Below, piece by piece: positions 21,601 through 34,300 of a stretch of DNA of 64,000 nt. The notes under the pieces are model-generated. The model was given only the letters and a program-made list of their open reading frames with translations, had not been told where the DNA came from and did not search any database. The stretch lies in contig CM042145.1 in the NCBI GenBank assembly GCA_023376005.1, positions 100,295,359-100,359,358 of the forward strand, read 5' to 3'. Made by a program: the position numbers and the translations under genes. Source of the stretch: Doryteuthis pealeii (lineage: Eukaryota > Mollusca > Cephalopoda > Myopsida > Loliginidae). Positions within the stretch are counted from its first letter, which is position 1; every line of letters starts with the position of its first letter.

Positions 21601-24493
21601 AGATGACAATAAAACTAAAGCCAACAATGAACTTACTGTATCTTCATATTTTAGACTAGAAATATTCATAGGCGCAGATATAAGCATTCGGTTTTTCCTG
21701 TCAGCAATATATAACCACCAGCATTCTTGCTTTTCCTGAAAATAGAAACAAAACAATAAATGCATTCAACCCTAAGAAATTATTGCAACCAAAAAACATT
21801 AAGATTATTTATTATTATGTTTGTAATTATATTTGCTTAAACCTTTCACAGGCAGATCAATTTTTTTTCTCAAATGGCTGTTTCTCATCACTGATGTTAC
21901 CACATTTCCTTTATTGCATCAGTTTTGAAAGTATTGCTGGTACACACAGTGGGCCAACAATATATCATTACTCAGTAGTATAACATAATACCAACATGAG
22001 TATGGCAATAGTTAATTTGTTACATGTTGTTACACATTTATCTGTGATTTATTTATGATATAATAGCAATATATGATATAAAAAATGATTTAAGCACAAC
22101 TGTCCAAGACAGTTGGTATCTATAGAAATCAAGAATGATCCATTCATGCATTTGGGTGATTCCATTCCTTGAGTTCTGATTGGCTGCTTGGTTTCAATGA
22201 TATTGTAGAGTTTTATAAATACCCTGTCATTCTGCAGTAGAATTGCAACAAGATGGGTTTGTATTAAGTTACAATCGTTTGTTACCGTGTCTTACCAATT
22301 CGACAGTAATTGGAACTTAGTTTGATTATTCTTCACCCTTGTAAAATAAAATAAAATGATTTCTCACCAGAGGAAAATATGGACAATGGATAATATGGCT
22401 TTCTTTAGATTTTGTTTCCAAGATGGTTTCTTTTTTCATCTCTGCTTGAAATTTGGACCAGTCATCATCATCATCTTTTGTATTGATATTAGAGTCACCA
22501 TTTGTTTCTTTGGTATCCTCTTGGGAATCAGAATTATCACTGCCTTCATGGTCAGAACCATTTTCACCATCACCTTTACCATTTTCAGCAGTACCCTTCT
22601 GAAACAAATACAAACATGTCATGATTATATCAATGAAAATCACTTTCTGTTTTTTTTTGTATCAGTTTTGGTTAAAAAAAAAAAAAAATAAAATAAAATA
22701 AAAAATTTATTTGAAATAAACTGAAATGCCATTAATCCGTTCCACCAAAAGCACCCTAATATTTTTATGTTTTTTAAAGAAGAAAAATTACAATGTATTG
22801 CATAAAAACATGATAAAATAGAATGCAATGAATTATGTGCTGTAATATTATTTGTCTGAATTTTTGAATGAGGCTTAATAATTTGTATCTGTTAAGGAGA
22901 GTTATCTCCCCCTAACGATTCGAACCAGACTCTCTGAAGAGGAGGGGGAAAAGACTGCAGAGTAGATCAGAACCAAGTAGGTGACACACGTGTATCCTAT
23001 CATCAGCCAAACTCTAATCAAAAACCATCCACTGTATTTCCCTGTCAGTGAAAAATGAATGAAACCAATATTGTTATTGTTAACATATTCTCTGTTTTAT
23101 TATCATTTCTGTATATCCTACATCTCAGGATACAACAGTATCATTTAAATTTTTCGGGCTATTGTCCTCATCTTTGTTGTTATATACAATAAGTTTGACA
23201 AGAAGGTTCCAGAGTTCGACAAGAAACACCTGAAGAAGGTTGAAATGTTATATATATAACAATAAAGATGAGGACAACATCTCTGAAAAATCTAAATAAT
23301 ACAAATTTATTTGAAATATTTATCAATTTTTAAAAGTTTTCTGAGATTTCCAAATGAACCCAAAACCATTTTCTGTATGTCATGCAGTGTAAACAAGGCA
23401 GTTATCTATATCTATATATACATAAAGGGTAGTTAGTGTGTATGCATGTATGTATGTCTAAATGAAACTATGAAAATAAAACAATTAATGACAAAGTCAT
23501 GTGATGTGTGTGTGTGTGTGTGTGTATATTACACACACACACATCACCGGTTCTTCCTTTTTGTAAAAAAATTATGAAAATTTGATTTATATTCGAAGAT
23601 ATTTAAAAATTAAAATATACATAGAAATATCATTGAAATTCTATTAAAAAATGTCCAACATTTGTAAATTTCAAAAGTAAAAAAATCAATACACCAGGGT
23701 TCCCAACCTCACTACCCAGGCGATGCTGGGTAGCCACTTCTAGTCCATAATAGATAAACAAATAAAACATCCTTTAACTACTAATCATTTTAAACTTTTA
23801 AAAGTCCCTCAACATCCTTTATTTATATATTTTTATTAATGACCCTCTTACAATTCATATGTAATATAAGTAAGTACAGCAAGTTTTATTATAATAGAGA
23901 TTGTGTGTTTTTCTTTCTGTAACTGAAACTATATTACTACTCAAGTCACAATTCCATTAGTTATTTACGTCACATTCTCCATGAATTTATATTTTGATTT
24001 AAATCTCAATTATTAAGAAAATCGTTTTACAATATTAATACTGTTGACGATATCTACATACTAATAACCTGCAATTGTATTTATATATACAACAAAAAGT
24101 GGTTAACAGTGTAAACATGAAGGCTAATTTGCATATTGATATTAAAAATTTGATTTTAATAAATACGTGATTAGTATTATTGATTTCTAATTGTTTGGTT
24201 TTATCTTAATGAATAAGAGCAAAAATCTTGGGGATAAATCTTAAAAGAAATCCATTAACAAGAAGAAATAACTAATTTTATTCTTTGCTTCCTATTTTAA
24301 CTAAATAATTAAATTAGGAAAATTTAGCAATGAAAGACAGGAGTGATGGAAGAGTAAGTTTCAGTTGTTTTATTTTTTATTATACCTCCTTCTGTTTCAA
24401 ATCTTTTTATCTGCATTCTTATTTAGTTTCACTAGCCTTTCTAATTTAATATAATATTTTATTACATTGAAACTTAAATACTTGCACCTGGAG

Positions 24494-24539
<46 letters not shown>

Positions 24540-27500
24540 CTAGTTAAATAATGTACAGTCATCACAACAAGGATGGATTATTTTAAGAAATTCTATTGAT
24601 CTGTACTTACCTCAGCAGTGGCAGCACCAATTGTACAAACTCTTTTTTCATCTTTGTTTTCAGACGCTGCTGCAGCGGCTGCTGCTGCTGCCGAAGCAGC
24701 AGAGGCAGCTGCTGCCCCTCGTGCCTGAGCCGATGCCTTGAGCTTCTTTTTGGTCTTTGCTCCTTTTTTATTGTTCTTCTTCCTTTTCTTGTCTTTCTCC
24801 CACACACGATTTGGTTTCCTTTGAGGAGAATCTGTTGTTTGAGCCTGAACATAAAGACAAATTTTTCAAAATGTTTGTCATGTACTGACCACAGAATAAT
24901 AAATGTGTGTGTGTTGTTTTATTATTCAGTGAGGCTGATAGATTTTTGATTTAGTGTGTCCTGGGACACAAATAATTGCTTCGAACGAGTCCCTGGGAAA
25001 ATTCATGGGTACCAACTAAAGTTTCTTAATAGATTTAGGGTTTTAATTTATGATCTGGGGAAACAACTAAAGCCATCTAACTCTTACATTGTACCTATCC
25101 TGTGTAATTCATTTCTAAGAAACTATTAAAATGTATTTACAGTTAGCTTGAAATGGTGAGAGAAGAAAAAAAACACTCGGACGCATGGATATGATTTTAC
25201 TGCATCCTTTTAGATTTTTGTGTATCAGTGACGCAGGACGCATACCTATCAGCATCTCTGATTATTATTTATTTTATGGTATTATTTAACCTATAGCTAG
25301 GGCATCATACCTTTCCCAATGGTATTAGACCAAAAGTAAATACAATAGCATGAATTTAGTTCAAACTCACTTACAACAATGTTGCAGTCCAGCACGTTAG
25401 CCACCCTCCTAATTTATACACAATTCTTTGGTTTCAAGTAATTTATTTAATAATAATTTGTTTTCATAATGTGCAACTATACAATAGTACTGACACAGCT
25501 ACAGCTTGGAAGAACTCCATGCCCTTAAAAATCATGGTGCCACATCTACCATCAGCTCTCTACTTTACCACACAGATACAAGCTGTGCTACTTGTGTACT
25601 GAGTTGGTTAGGGCTGGTATTGAACTCAGAATCTTGTGGTTCTAAGCCAGATGCACTACCAACTGAGCTAAACCACAGTAACCCATAGTAAATCTATACA
25701 TATATAAAGGGCAGTTGTGTGTGTGTATGTCCGGAGGAAATCTATACATATATAAAGGGCAGTTGTGTGTATGTATGTCCAGAGGAAATCTATACATATA
25801 TAAAGGGCAGTTGTGTGTATGTATGTCCGGAGGAAATCTATACATATATAAAGGGCAGTTGTGTGTATGTATGTCCGGAGGAAATTAAAAAAATACAATA
25901 ATTAACAACTAAGTAAATATATATACACATTAAATATCACCAGAGCTTGAATTTGTGCAAAAATAATAAAGAGTTTAAGTATTAAGTATTATTAAGTAAT
26001 TAGCATGTTATTTTTTTTTTTGCTTTGAAATATAATATTAATTGATTGAATTAATCGCCTCATTTTAAATTATATCTTATTTTTTAAAAATTGTAAATTA
26101 TTGAATTAAAATTTCTTACTCTATTCTTATATCTGATATCATTCCTTTTACCCAGGTGAAAAAAAATTTCGATATCTCACCAGGTCTTTTTTTTTTACGT
26201 GGGGATTTTTATGGGGCATCCAGTAAGGATCAAACTCACTATAAGTAATAATGGATCTGCGTGACTAACTTTTTAAAATCACTCCTCTACTCACGCGATG
26301 CAGGGTAGCCACTTCTAGTAAACAAATAAAGCATCTAGGGGTATGGGGTAAGGAGGCTCTCCACACCATGGGAATCATTTCTGTAACGGAAGCACAAGAT
26401 ACGGAAGGAGTTGCAACACTATTCCAGCAGTGCTCAGGAAGAAATGTGAAATGGTTGTAGATTTAAAAAAAGGACAAAAATGATCACTGTTGTCAACATC
26501 GAAGCCCAAGAAAAATGCATCATATCTCATCATGAACAACATTTTGAACTACTGGAAATTTTTTTAAATTTGCTTTAAAATCTTATTATAATGGAGATTT
26601 GGTGTGAGTCTGTAACCAAAACTATGTCATTGTATCACAATACCCCCAGAAATTGCGTAAGTTTATCAATGAGTATTTAATCTATAGTAAAAATCATTAA
26701 TACATGGAATAAATCTTATTATTAATGAGGTCTGCTATGAAAATCCGAGTTAGATTTGACTCAAAACAGCCCATGTTATTAGTGTTTAAAATCTGCAATG
26801 TGTCTTATATATCACTAATATATATACATAATATATGATGAGGTTAAATTACATACTGGTTTTAACAAAACTGGGGTTAATAAATTACTTGGTGTTATTG
26901 ATCTCTAATATTATTGTTTCATTCTCCAATGTATAAAAATCAATCCTATGAATGATTTTTATAAAGAAACCAATTAAAATAAATGTAATCTTTTTATATG
27001 CTTTCTTATTTAATTTCATAAGTCTTTCTAATTTAATATATTTCATGACTTTAAAATTTAAATACTTACACCCAGAGGGTGCTAGTTAAATTATAAATGT
27101 TTTACAGGTGGCTTGTAGCATTAAAAAGAAAAAGGTTTACCTGATTCTCTTCTACTTCTGTCACTTCCATATGATTTTCTTCAGCATTTTCTTTCACTTC
27201 TGCAGGGGTTATAGAATTTGCATAATGATCGCCAAGACTTTCTCGTTTTAGATTCACCGTTACTGTGACGATCGAGCCAGCTGTGATGGTTGAATCATCA
27301 TCATCGATTACTAAAAAGAATCCAAATCAACAATTATACGTTTAATAATGGAGATTCGCTTTCGGTTTTTGTCTGTAACAAAAATTACGTCACTGGTTAC
27401 GTCACATTACCCAAAATCATCATAACATAGAACAAAAACACTCAAAATTTGAACATGCAACATTAGACAGTCCTCATTGTTTTTTAAAACAAGCTTTAAT

Positions 27501-28279
27501 AAATACATGACTGGTATTATATATCTATATATAGTTTGTTTTATTTTAATACATATTTAAAGTCTACATTTCAAATTGTTTTATTTTTTAATCCTTTAAT
27601 GAATTTGATGATTTTATTTACTTAGGGTACAAACTCGCTGACATTGAATTTTTTACTGCCACCCCTCAGGCAATATGTTTCAAAAATCTATTTTTACATC
27701 GCCCGGAGGGCGTTTTTTATTTTGTACTAGTACGTTTAATAAATGCCAAAATAATCTCCATTGCACCTTCGCTTTTACCTTTCTTTTGATCTATCCTCTC
27801 CATAAAAAAATCATATGCAAGGTAAACACAAATACTAGTTGTCCAGGTTAGTCTAAAAATGTATATAAAAGATAAGTAAGTATACATTGATACCACGTGT
27901 TAATATATGTATTCTGTATAACATATAAAAAAACGTTGTTGGGGTGGCCTAAAGTCAGTATCAGCCAAACAGCGAGGGACTCTATCCTTTTTTGCTAGCA
28001 CTAGACCAAGGAGATTGTTTTTGCTGAGGTGGGATGGCACACCTATTGTTAGTTCCCCACTTTACCGAACAGATCAGATTACCCAATCTGTGCTACTCGT
28101 TAAGTGAGTTGGTGGGGACTGGTATTAAACTAGGAACCATGTGATTCCTAGTTGGGTGCTCTACCAACTGAGCTAAACCGGCCCATTAATTTTTTTATAT
28201 CATATATAGAGGTAGCTATTAAAAAAGTCGAGCCGCACTGATGAGATGTAAATGTTGAAACACATGTCTGGGGATGATT

Positions 28280-28310
<31 letters not shown>

Positions 28311-30349
28311 TGTTAGGTTCAGACCTAATGAAATCTAGAGTTTATCCCCTTGATCAGTAGGAGTTTAATGGGAACCCGGAAGTGGAGTTTCCGCCATAAC
28401 ACTTTTGGATTGGGGTTTGGACGGTCAGGATGCATGTGCACACGGTTGAGCTAATTAAGTCACTTTTAGAGTAGAAGCATTATCTACCCGGTGTTAAATA
28501 AAACCTTATTAATTTCCAACAACCTGGTCTTGCATTTTCATTCAGTGCTCTGTATTTTATTTGTATGTAAAAACATAACATAACATAAATAAAGTATCTA
28601 ATAAATTCTTACCTTCTGATTTAATTTCCAATGTTACATAAGGCATTGATGCACAAACTTCCAGTACATCCAAGTATTCTTCATCAGTTAAAGAACGTAA
28701 GATTGACCGACGTTCATCATCTTTCATCATAATAAAATCACGAATGCAACGAATATTTCTCTACAAAAGACAAGATTTTAATATTTATTAAAAAATCAAT
28801 ATGATCAATTTTCACCACATGAAATATAGAAATTTTCAACCAATATATTTACTACACATCCACTGGCAGGATAAAGTGCCCAACACAGACGTGCTGGACT
28901 GAGCAAACATGAAAAACATGTTCACCATCATTTGCGAGAGGTGCCTGCGCTGGTTTGGCCATGTCAGGAGGATGGACAAAGGTCACATCCCCAAAGACCT
29001 ACTGTATGCCAAATTAGTAGAAGGTGCACGACCATTAGGAAGACCACGCCAATGCTTCAAAGACGTCTGCAAGAAAGACACAAAGACATGCCGCATCGGC
29101 CTGCTCAGCCACTCGCTCAGATGCAGATAAAAAAAAAATTAAAAAATTGGGGGGGGGGGGGACAATACACCATCATCTTTAGCAGATGGAAGGATGCCAA
29201 CAATATATTTACTAACCCCTCTTCACAAGTAGGATGTGACACAAGGTCAATTTCTTAAGCGGAGTTTAACAGGTTTGAATACAATTTTCCTGTTCCTAGA
29301 CTGATTACCTAGCTAAGATTAAAGAGCTCAGTTTGCCCTACTATTTACCCATAGTTGGAGAGAGAGTAGTTGGATGCATACCTTTCCCAAAGGTATTAGT
29401 GCTATGTGAAATGCAAACAGTCTCATCCAGGATTTAATCTTGGACGGGGTGCATTTCCTACAACTATAACCATTAAACCACATGCCTCCTTTAAATTAAT
29501 ATAATTGTTTTTCTTGTTAATCAAATTATTATCAAATGTAATAGCTTAGATTTCTTCATCTTTTTTCCCTAATTTCTTTGAATGTTCAGCAACCTTGTTG
29601 TCTTAGTGGTAAAACTTCATAATTATATTACACAATTCAAAATAGAAAAATTGATAATGGATTGATTGATTGATTGATTTTTATGGCATGCCAACCCATT
29701 TAGGGTTATTTTATGTCTAAAGATTAGGAAATTGCATTCATTGTATATTTCTATATACATCTTTGTGTAGTCACTTCCTCAAAGTTTTTTTTTTTTTTTT
29801 TTTGCATACAGTTATATATCAAGTATTTCCTATCTAATACAAATAATTTGCACACAGTTGTATGATTTCAAGTATTTCCTATCTAATACAAATAATTTGC
29901 ACACAATTGTATGATTTCAAGTATTCCTATCTAATACTAATAATTATGATTTCAAGTAATTATTTTTTATATAATAGTCATGTTTTTGCACACAGTTATA
30001 TGATTTCAAGTAAGCAATAATAATAATAATAATTCTTAGTAAACAATTATAGCTCTAAGTAACTATTCTTAATACAAATAATTCATAGCTTTATGGCAAC
30101 AAATAATCCAATCAGATACAAATAATTTTAAAGGAGTTTAAATTCTGAATGAGAATGTTTGCATTTCACATTGGAAAAGGTATGTATTTAGATATTCTCC
30201 CTCCAGCTATGGGTAAATAGTAGGGTGGACTGGGCTCTTTAACCTTGGTTAGGCAACCAATCTAGGAGAAAGAAAACTGAATTCAAATGTGTTAAACTCT
30301 GCTGAAAAATCAACCTTGTGTCACACCCTGTTCATGCAGAGGCTTTGGT

Positions 30350-30390
<41 letters not shown>

Positions 30391-30567
30391 TTTCAATAAG
30401 AAAGAAAAACTTAACAAACCATCATCTGGCTATTATATTTTATATTTATTTTGACTAGGACTCAATAAATGAGCCTAGACTCATCAGATAGCAAACTACA
30501 TAATGACCAAGAAAACAAACTAGAACAGAGAAAATATTTTTTACTTTTCTTTTACAAGACCAGTAAA

Positions 30568-30614
<47 letters not shown>

Positions 30615-31307
30615 TATATAAGCTTAAAAACTTTAGAAAAAAAGCTTTATCCCAGCTGGCACACAAGTGTTAAAAAGTCTGTCACTAGTATGTGTATGGA
30701 GGAAAAACAGTAGGGCAGACTAGGCTCTCTAAACTTGATGAGTGACCAGTCTAAGAGAAAGACAACACTGAATTCAAAGCTCAAGTCTCTAAGGTAGTTT
30801 GATATTGTTAATCTTGTTCTCAAAAAACATTGATGACATTGATAATAACACTCCTTCCACCCCAATAATATTGATGATAGGATTAAAATGAAAAGGAATT
30901 GAGTTATATTGTTTCTTACCTTACGACAAACAAAATATTTCAGCATATCCTGTGTAATGTAGGGCAGCTGAAGCAAAGGACTGGATTTCTCCTGTAAGGC
31001 TTGAGTCAACAGTTGTGAAGCCTTCATTATATGTTCTAAAGTCTCAAGAGAAGGCATTAAAGTGCCTAGATGGGAAAGAAAAACATTTTTGTGAAATGAG
31101 AATAAAATGAAATACTAGCATTAATGAAAAGAACATTTAAACAAAATACAGTTAAGCTTTTGTAAGATTTAAACTACAGAATTTAATTGTTCTCTGAATT
31201 TTGGGGGTTATTATAATTTCTGTTGGATGGACTATTTTAATCTTCTATATTATTTTTTTTTTTAAATTTTGTGGTTTATTATAATTTGTGTTGGGTGGAC
31301 TATTTTC

Positions 31308-31345
<38 letters not shown>

Positions 31346-34300
31346 AAAACACTTTTTTGTAACTAAAAATTAAGGGTCGTTCATTACTTTAGCATATACA
31401 GTAGATTGTTATTTTTTATTATTTTTATTAGAGGTTTCTAGATGCAGTTTATTTCAATACAGAGTTTGCTGATAGTATCAGCGGAACTCATCATGTGTAT
31501 AGTTTTCTTTGCATTTCTCTGTCTATTATGTAAACCATAACGGTTTGTTGGCCATCTTTTTCTCATTCATATGTGGTCCAAATTTAAAAATGTTTTCTTG
31601 TGTTAAAACATTTCTGGGTTATTTGATTCTTATTTTTTGGAGGCAACCCATTTTTTTCTTTTGTGGTTGTTGGTTGTTATTTCTCTGAATTTTTTTAGAT
31701 GAGGCTTGATAATTTGTATTATTCGGACTATTGTCCTTATCTTTATTGTTATCTACACAACCTTTTGGTCAATGTGCCCTCTGGCCTTCTTCAGGTATTT
31801 CTTGTCAAACTCTCCAACCTGGGAACCTTCTTGTCAAACTCGGGAGCTTTCATGTCATAATTGGGAGCCTTCATGGAATTTTGAACCGAAACCCTTTGTT
31901 GTACCCGGTCATGGTTAACAGAATGAGAACAGCCTATCCCCGTGGATTGAATAAAGGGTTGGGTTCAAAGTTCCATGAAGGCTTCCAAGTTTGAAGGGAT
32001 GGTTGTTGATTGTTTTGTAGTATTTTGTTTTCTTCTGGTCATTTAATCCTGAATCAAGTCATTTTGATAAACAAAGGACTCAGGTTGCTTATAGTACCTG
32101 CTGTAGTTTAAAAGGTCACCCAATTAAGTATTGAATAGGCTCATTGCTGCTTAACTTTGGTGATCTAGCAGGAACCGTTGCTTTCAGCATGACTTGGTCA
32201 TAATATTTTTTTCCTTTGTAGTGTCTTCTGAAGCTACAAGGGATATCATAAACACAATTTTGTGTAGTATTCTTTTTCTACAGGAGGTTTTGCTTAGGCG
32301 AGTTATGAAAAAGAATAACAACATATACAAGGAAAATAGGGCATCTATTTGATTGCTAAATGATTTGAATTTAATAAACCAATAAATATAGTGTCCCAAG
32401 TATGATGCTACACTGTATTTGGTGGTGTGTGTTAAGTATCTGGCCGCCATCCTTGGTCAGTTGTAAAGAACTTAAACAAATAAGTAAGTCCTGAGTTATA
32501 GAATCCTTTGGTAAGTGAATAAGTCCTAAGTTTTGGAATCCTATGTAGTGTCAAAGGTCCAGTGATATAATCCTATGATCCGTCGTCCACGAAGGCTCAA
32601 AGCAATATGTTCAGGTATGACCAGAAAAGCCAGTATAAATAATAATATCAGCAGCAGAGCACTGCCAGTGATTGGACAATAGGTTGGTCACATGGTTATC
32701 GGCGAGTCTATAAGTAGAAGCGGACATCTGGCACACACGTTTATATCAGAAATAACCAACAGTGTGGTTTTAGTTCTTGAGCTCTGGGGAGTACAGAGTA
32801 CCCTTCCATTGATATTACTCTCAAATCCACTCTGGCCCAAAGTGGTAATACCTGTTGGGATCCATTTATTGGTCAAATGGATGTGTGAAAATGATTTATA
32901 TTAGATAGGAATACTGGATAACATATAACAGTGTGCAAATATTTATTGTTGTAATTTTTGTTGCTTATAAAAAGGAAGAACAGATATTTTTAAGAAATTG
33001 TTACATATCAAAGACAGATTGATTCATTGATTGATTTTAATGGTATGTCAATTCATCTAGGGTTATTTTATGCCTAGAGGTTAGGGAATTGCATTGATTG
33101 TATGTTCATATTAACATTTTTGTGTAGTTGTTTTTTGCATACAGTTTTATTGAATATGAATAATCTTTAAAATAAATCTATTTGACCCATAGATGAGACC
33201 CTAAAGAGTACTACTACACTCTGGGTGTGAGTAATGGCAAGGGGTACTATACACTTCACAGTTCTCTAGAAGATCTCTACTCAAGACACTCTTGGAGGGG
33301 GGGGCCTTACCCATCTGCAGGGGGATACAATCAGTGTATTCTAAGCCAACCAACAGGCGGGGGGGGGGGGGGTACATATCAATGTAAGTAAGGAATAGGT
33401 TATACTTACATTTGCCATGGACAGCTCCTGCCACTAATTGAGCAACCACATTGACCATCTCGTTGATAAGGCTGGGAAACTTCTTCAAAATGTACTGCTT
33501 GTCTGGAAGGAAATACAATGATGAAAACAAAATTAAAAAGCCATGTATATAAAATAGTAAGTGAGTAAAGTTGGTGGAGTGGCCTATTGTCAGTATCAGC
33601 CGCAGAAGCCAGGGAGTCTATCCTCTTTTCACTAGTGCTAGACCAGAGAGATTGTTTTTGCGTCTGGTGTGAAATGCCATACCTACTCTTAACTCCTCAC
33701 TTTACTACACAGTTACAAGCTGTGCTACTCATGTGCTGAGTTGGCGAGGGCTTGTAGAGCATTCTAATCTTGGTTCCTAGGCAAATGCTCTACCAACTGA
33801 GCTAAACCAGACATCTTCATCACGGCGGTCAGCAAAAGTGAGATTAATAATTATGATAGGTATGTGTGTGGCTTGGGTGTTTGACCACCGCTGCCACCAC
33901 AATCATGATGGAAAACGGAGACATGGACACATGGGGTATGTTTGTTACAATAGGCGTCACAAAAAGAGCTGTCAGGGGAGCCAACGACCACCCACACTGA
34001 CAGTAGTAAGATTGGAGTACTTACTACACATATAAAGCCCCAAATTGGTTAGATGCTGCTTTTTGGCCTGGTTGTCAACCCATCTAGGACAAGGAAAAGT
34101 CTGTTATAAAACTACCGCTGCCGAGCAGCTTTACATGATCCTGAGGAAAGGCTAGGGGAGTAAACCCTGAAAACAAATCTAGATTTGGAGTCCCTAACAT
34201 GGAGTAACGCTGAATTTCAGTACTACATAGCAACTCCTGGATACTGCCGTTGCCAAACTGTATTGGTTTCTTCCCCTTCCCCTTTGGACCACAGCGGCAG

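Noticed and set aside
25693..25884. A CRISPR-like array
   Set aside because: Regular repeats but no unique spacers; eukaryotic minisatellite.
25642..25901. Repeating [15 protein letters not shown] frames on both strands
   Set aside because: A 48-bp minisatellite keeps all frames open; it is the Helitron 5' end.
30400..30520. CTGATGAG on the minus strand near 30482-30494 as another hammerhead
   Set aside because: No GAAA box at a usable distance and no stem II.
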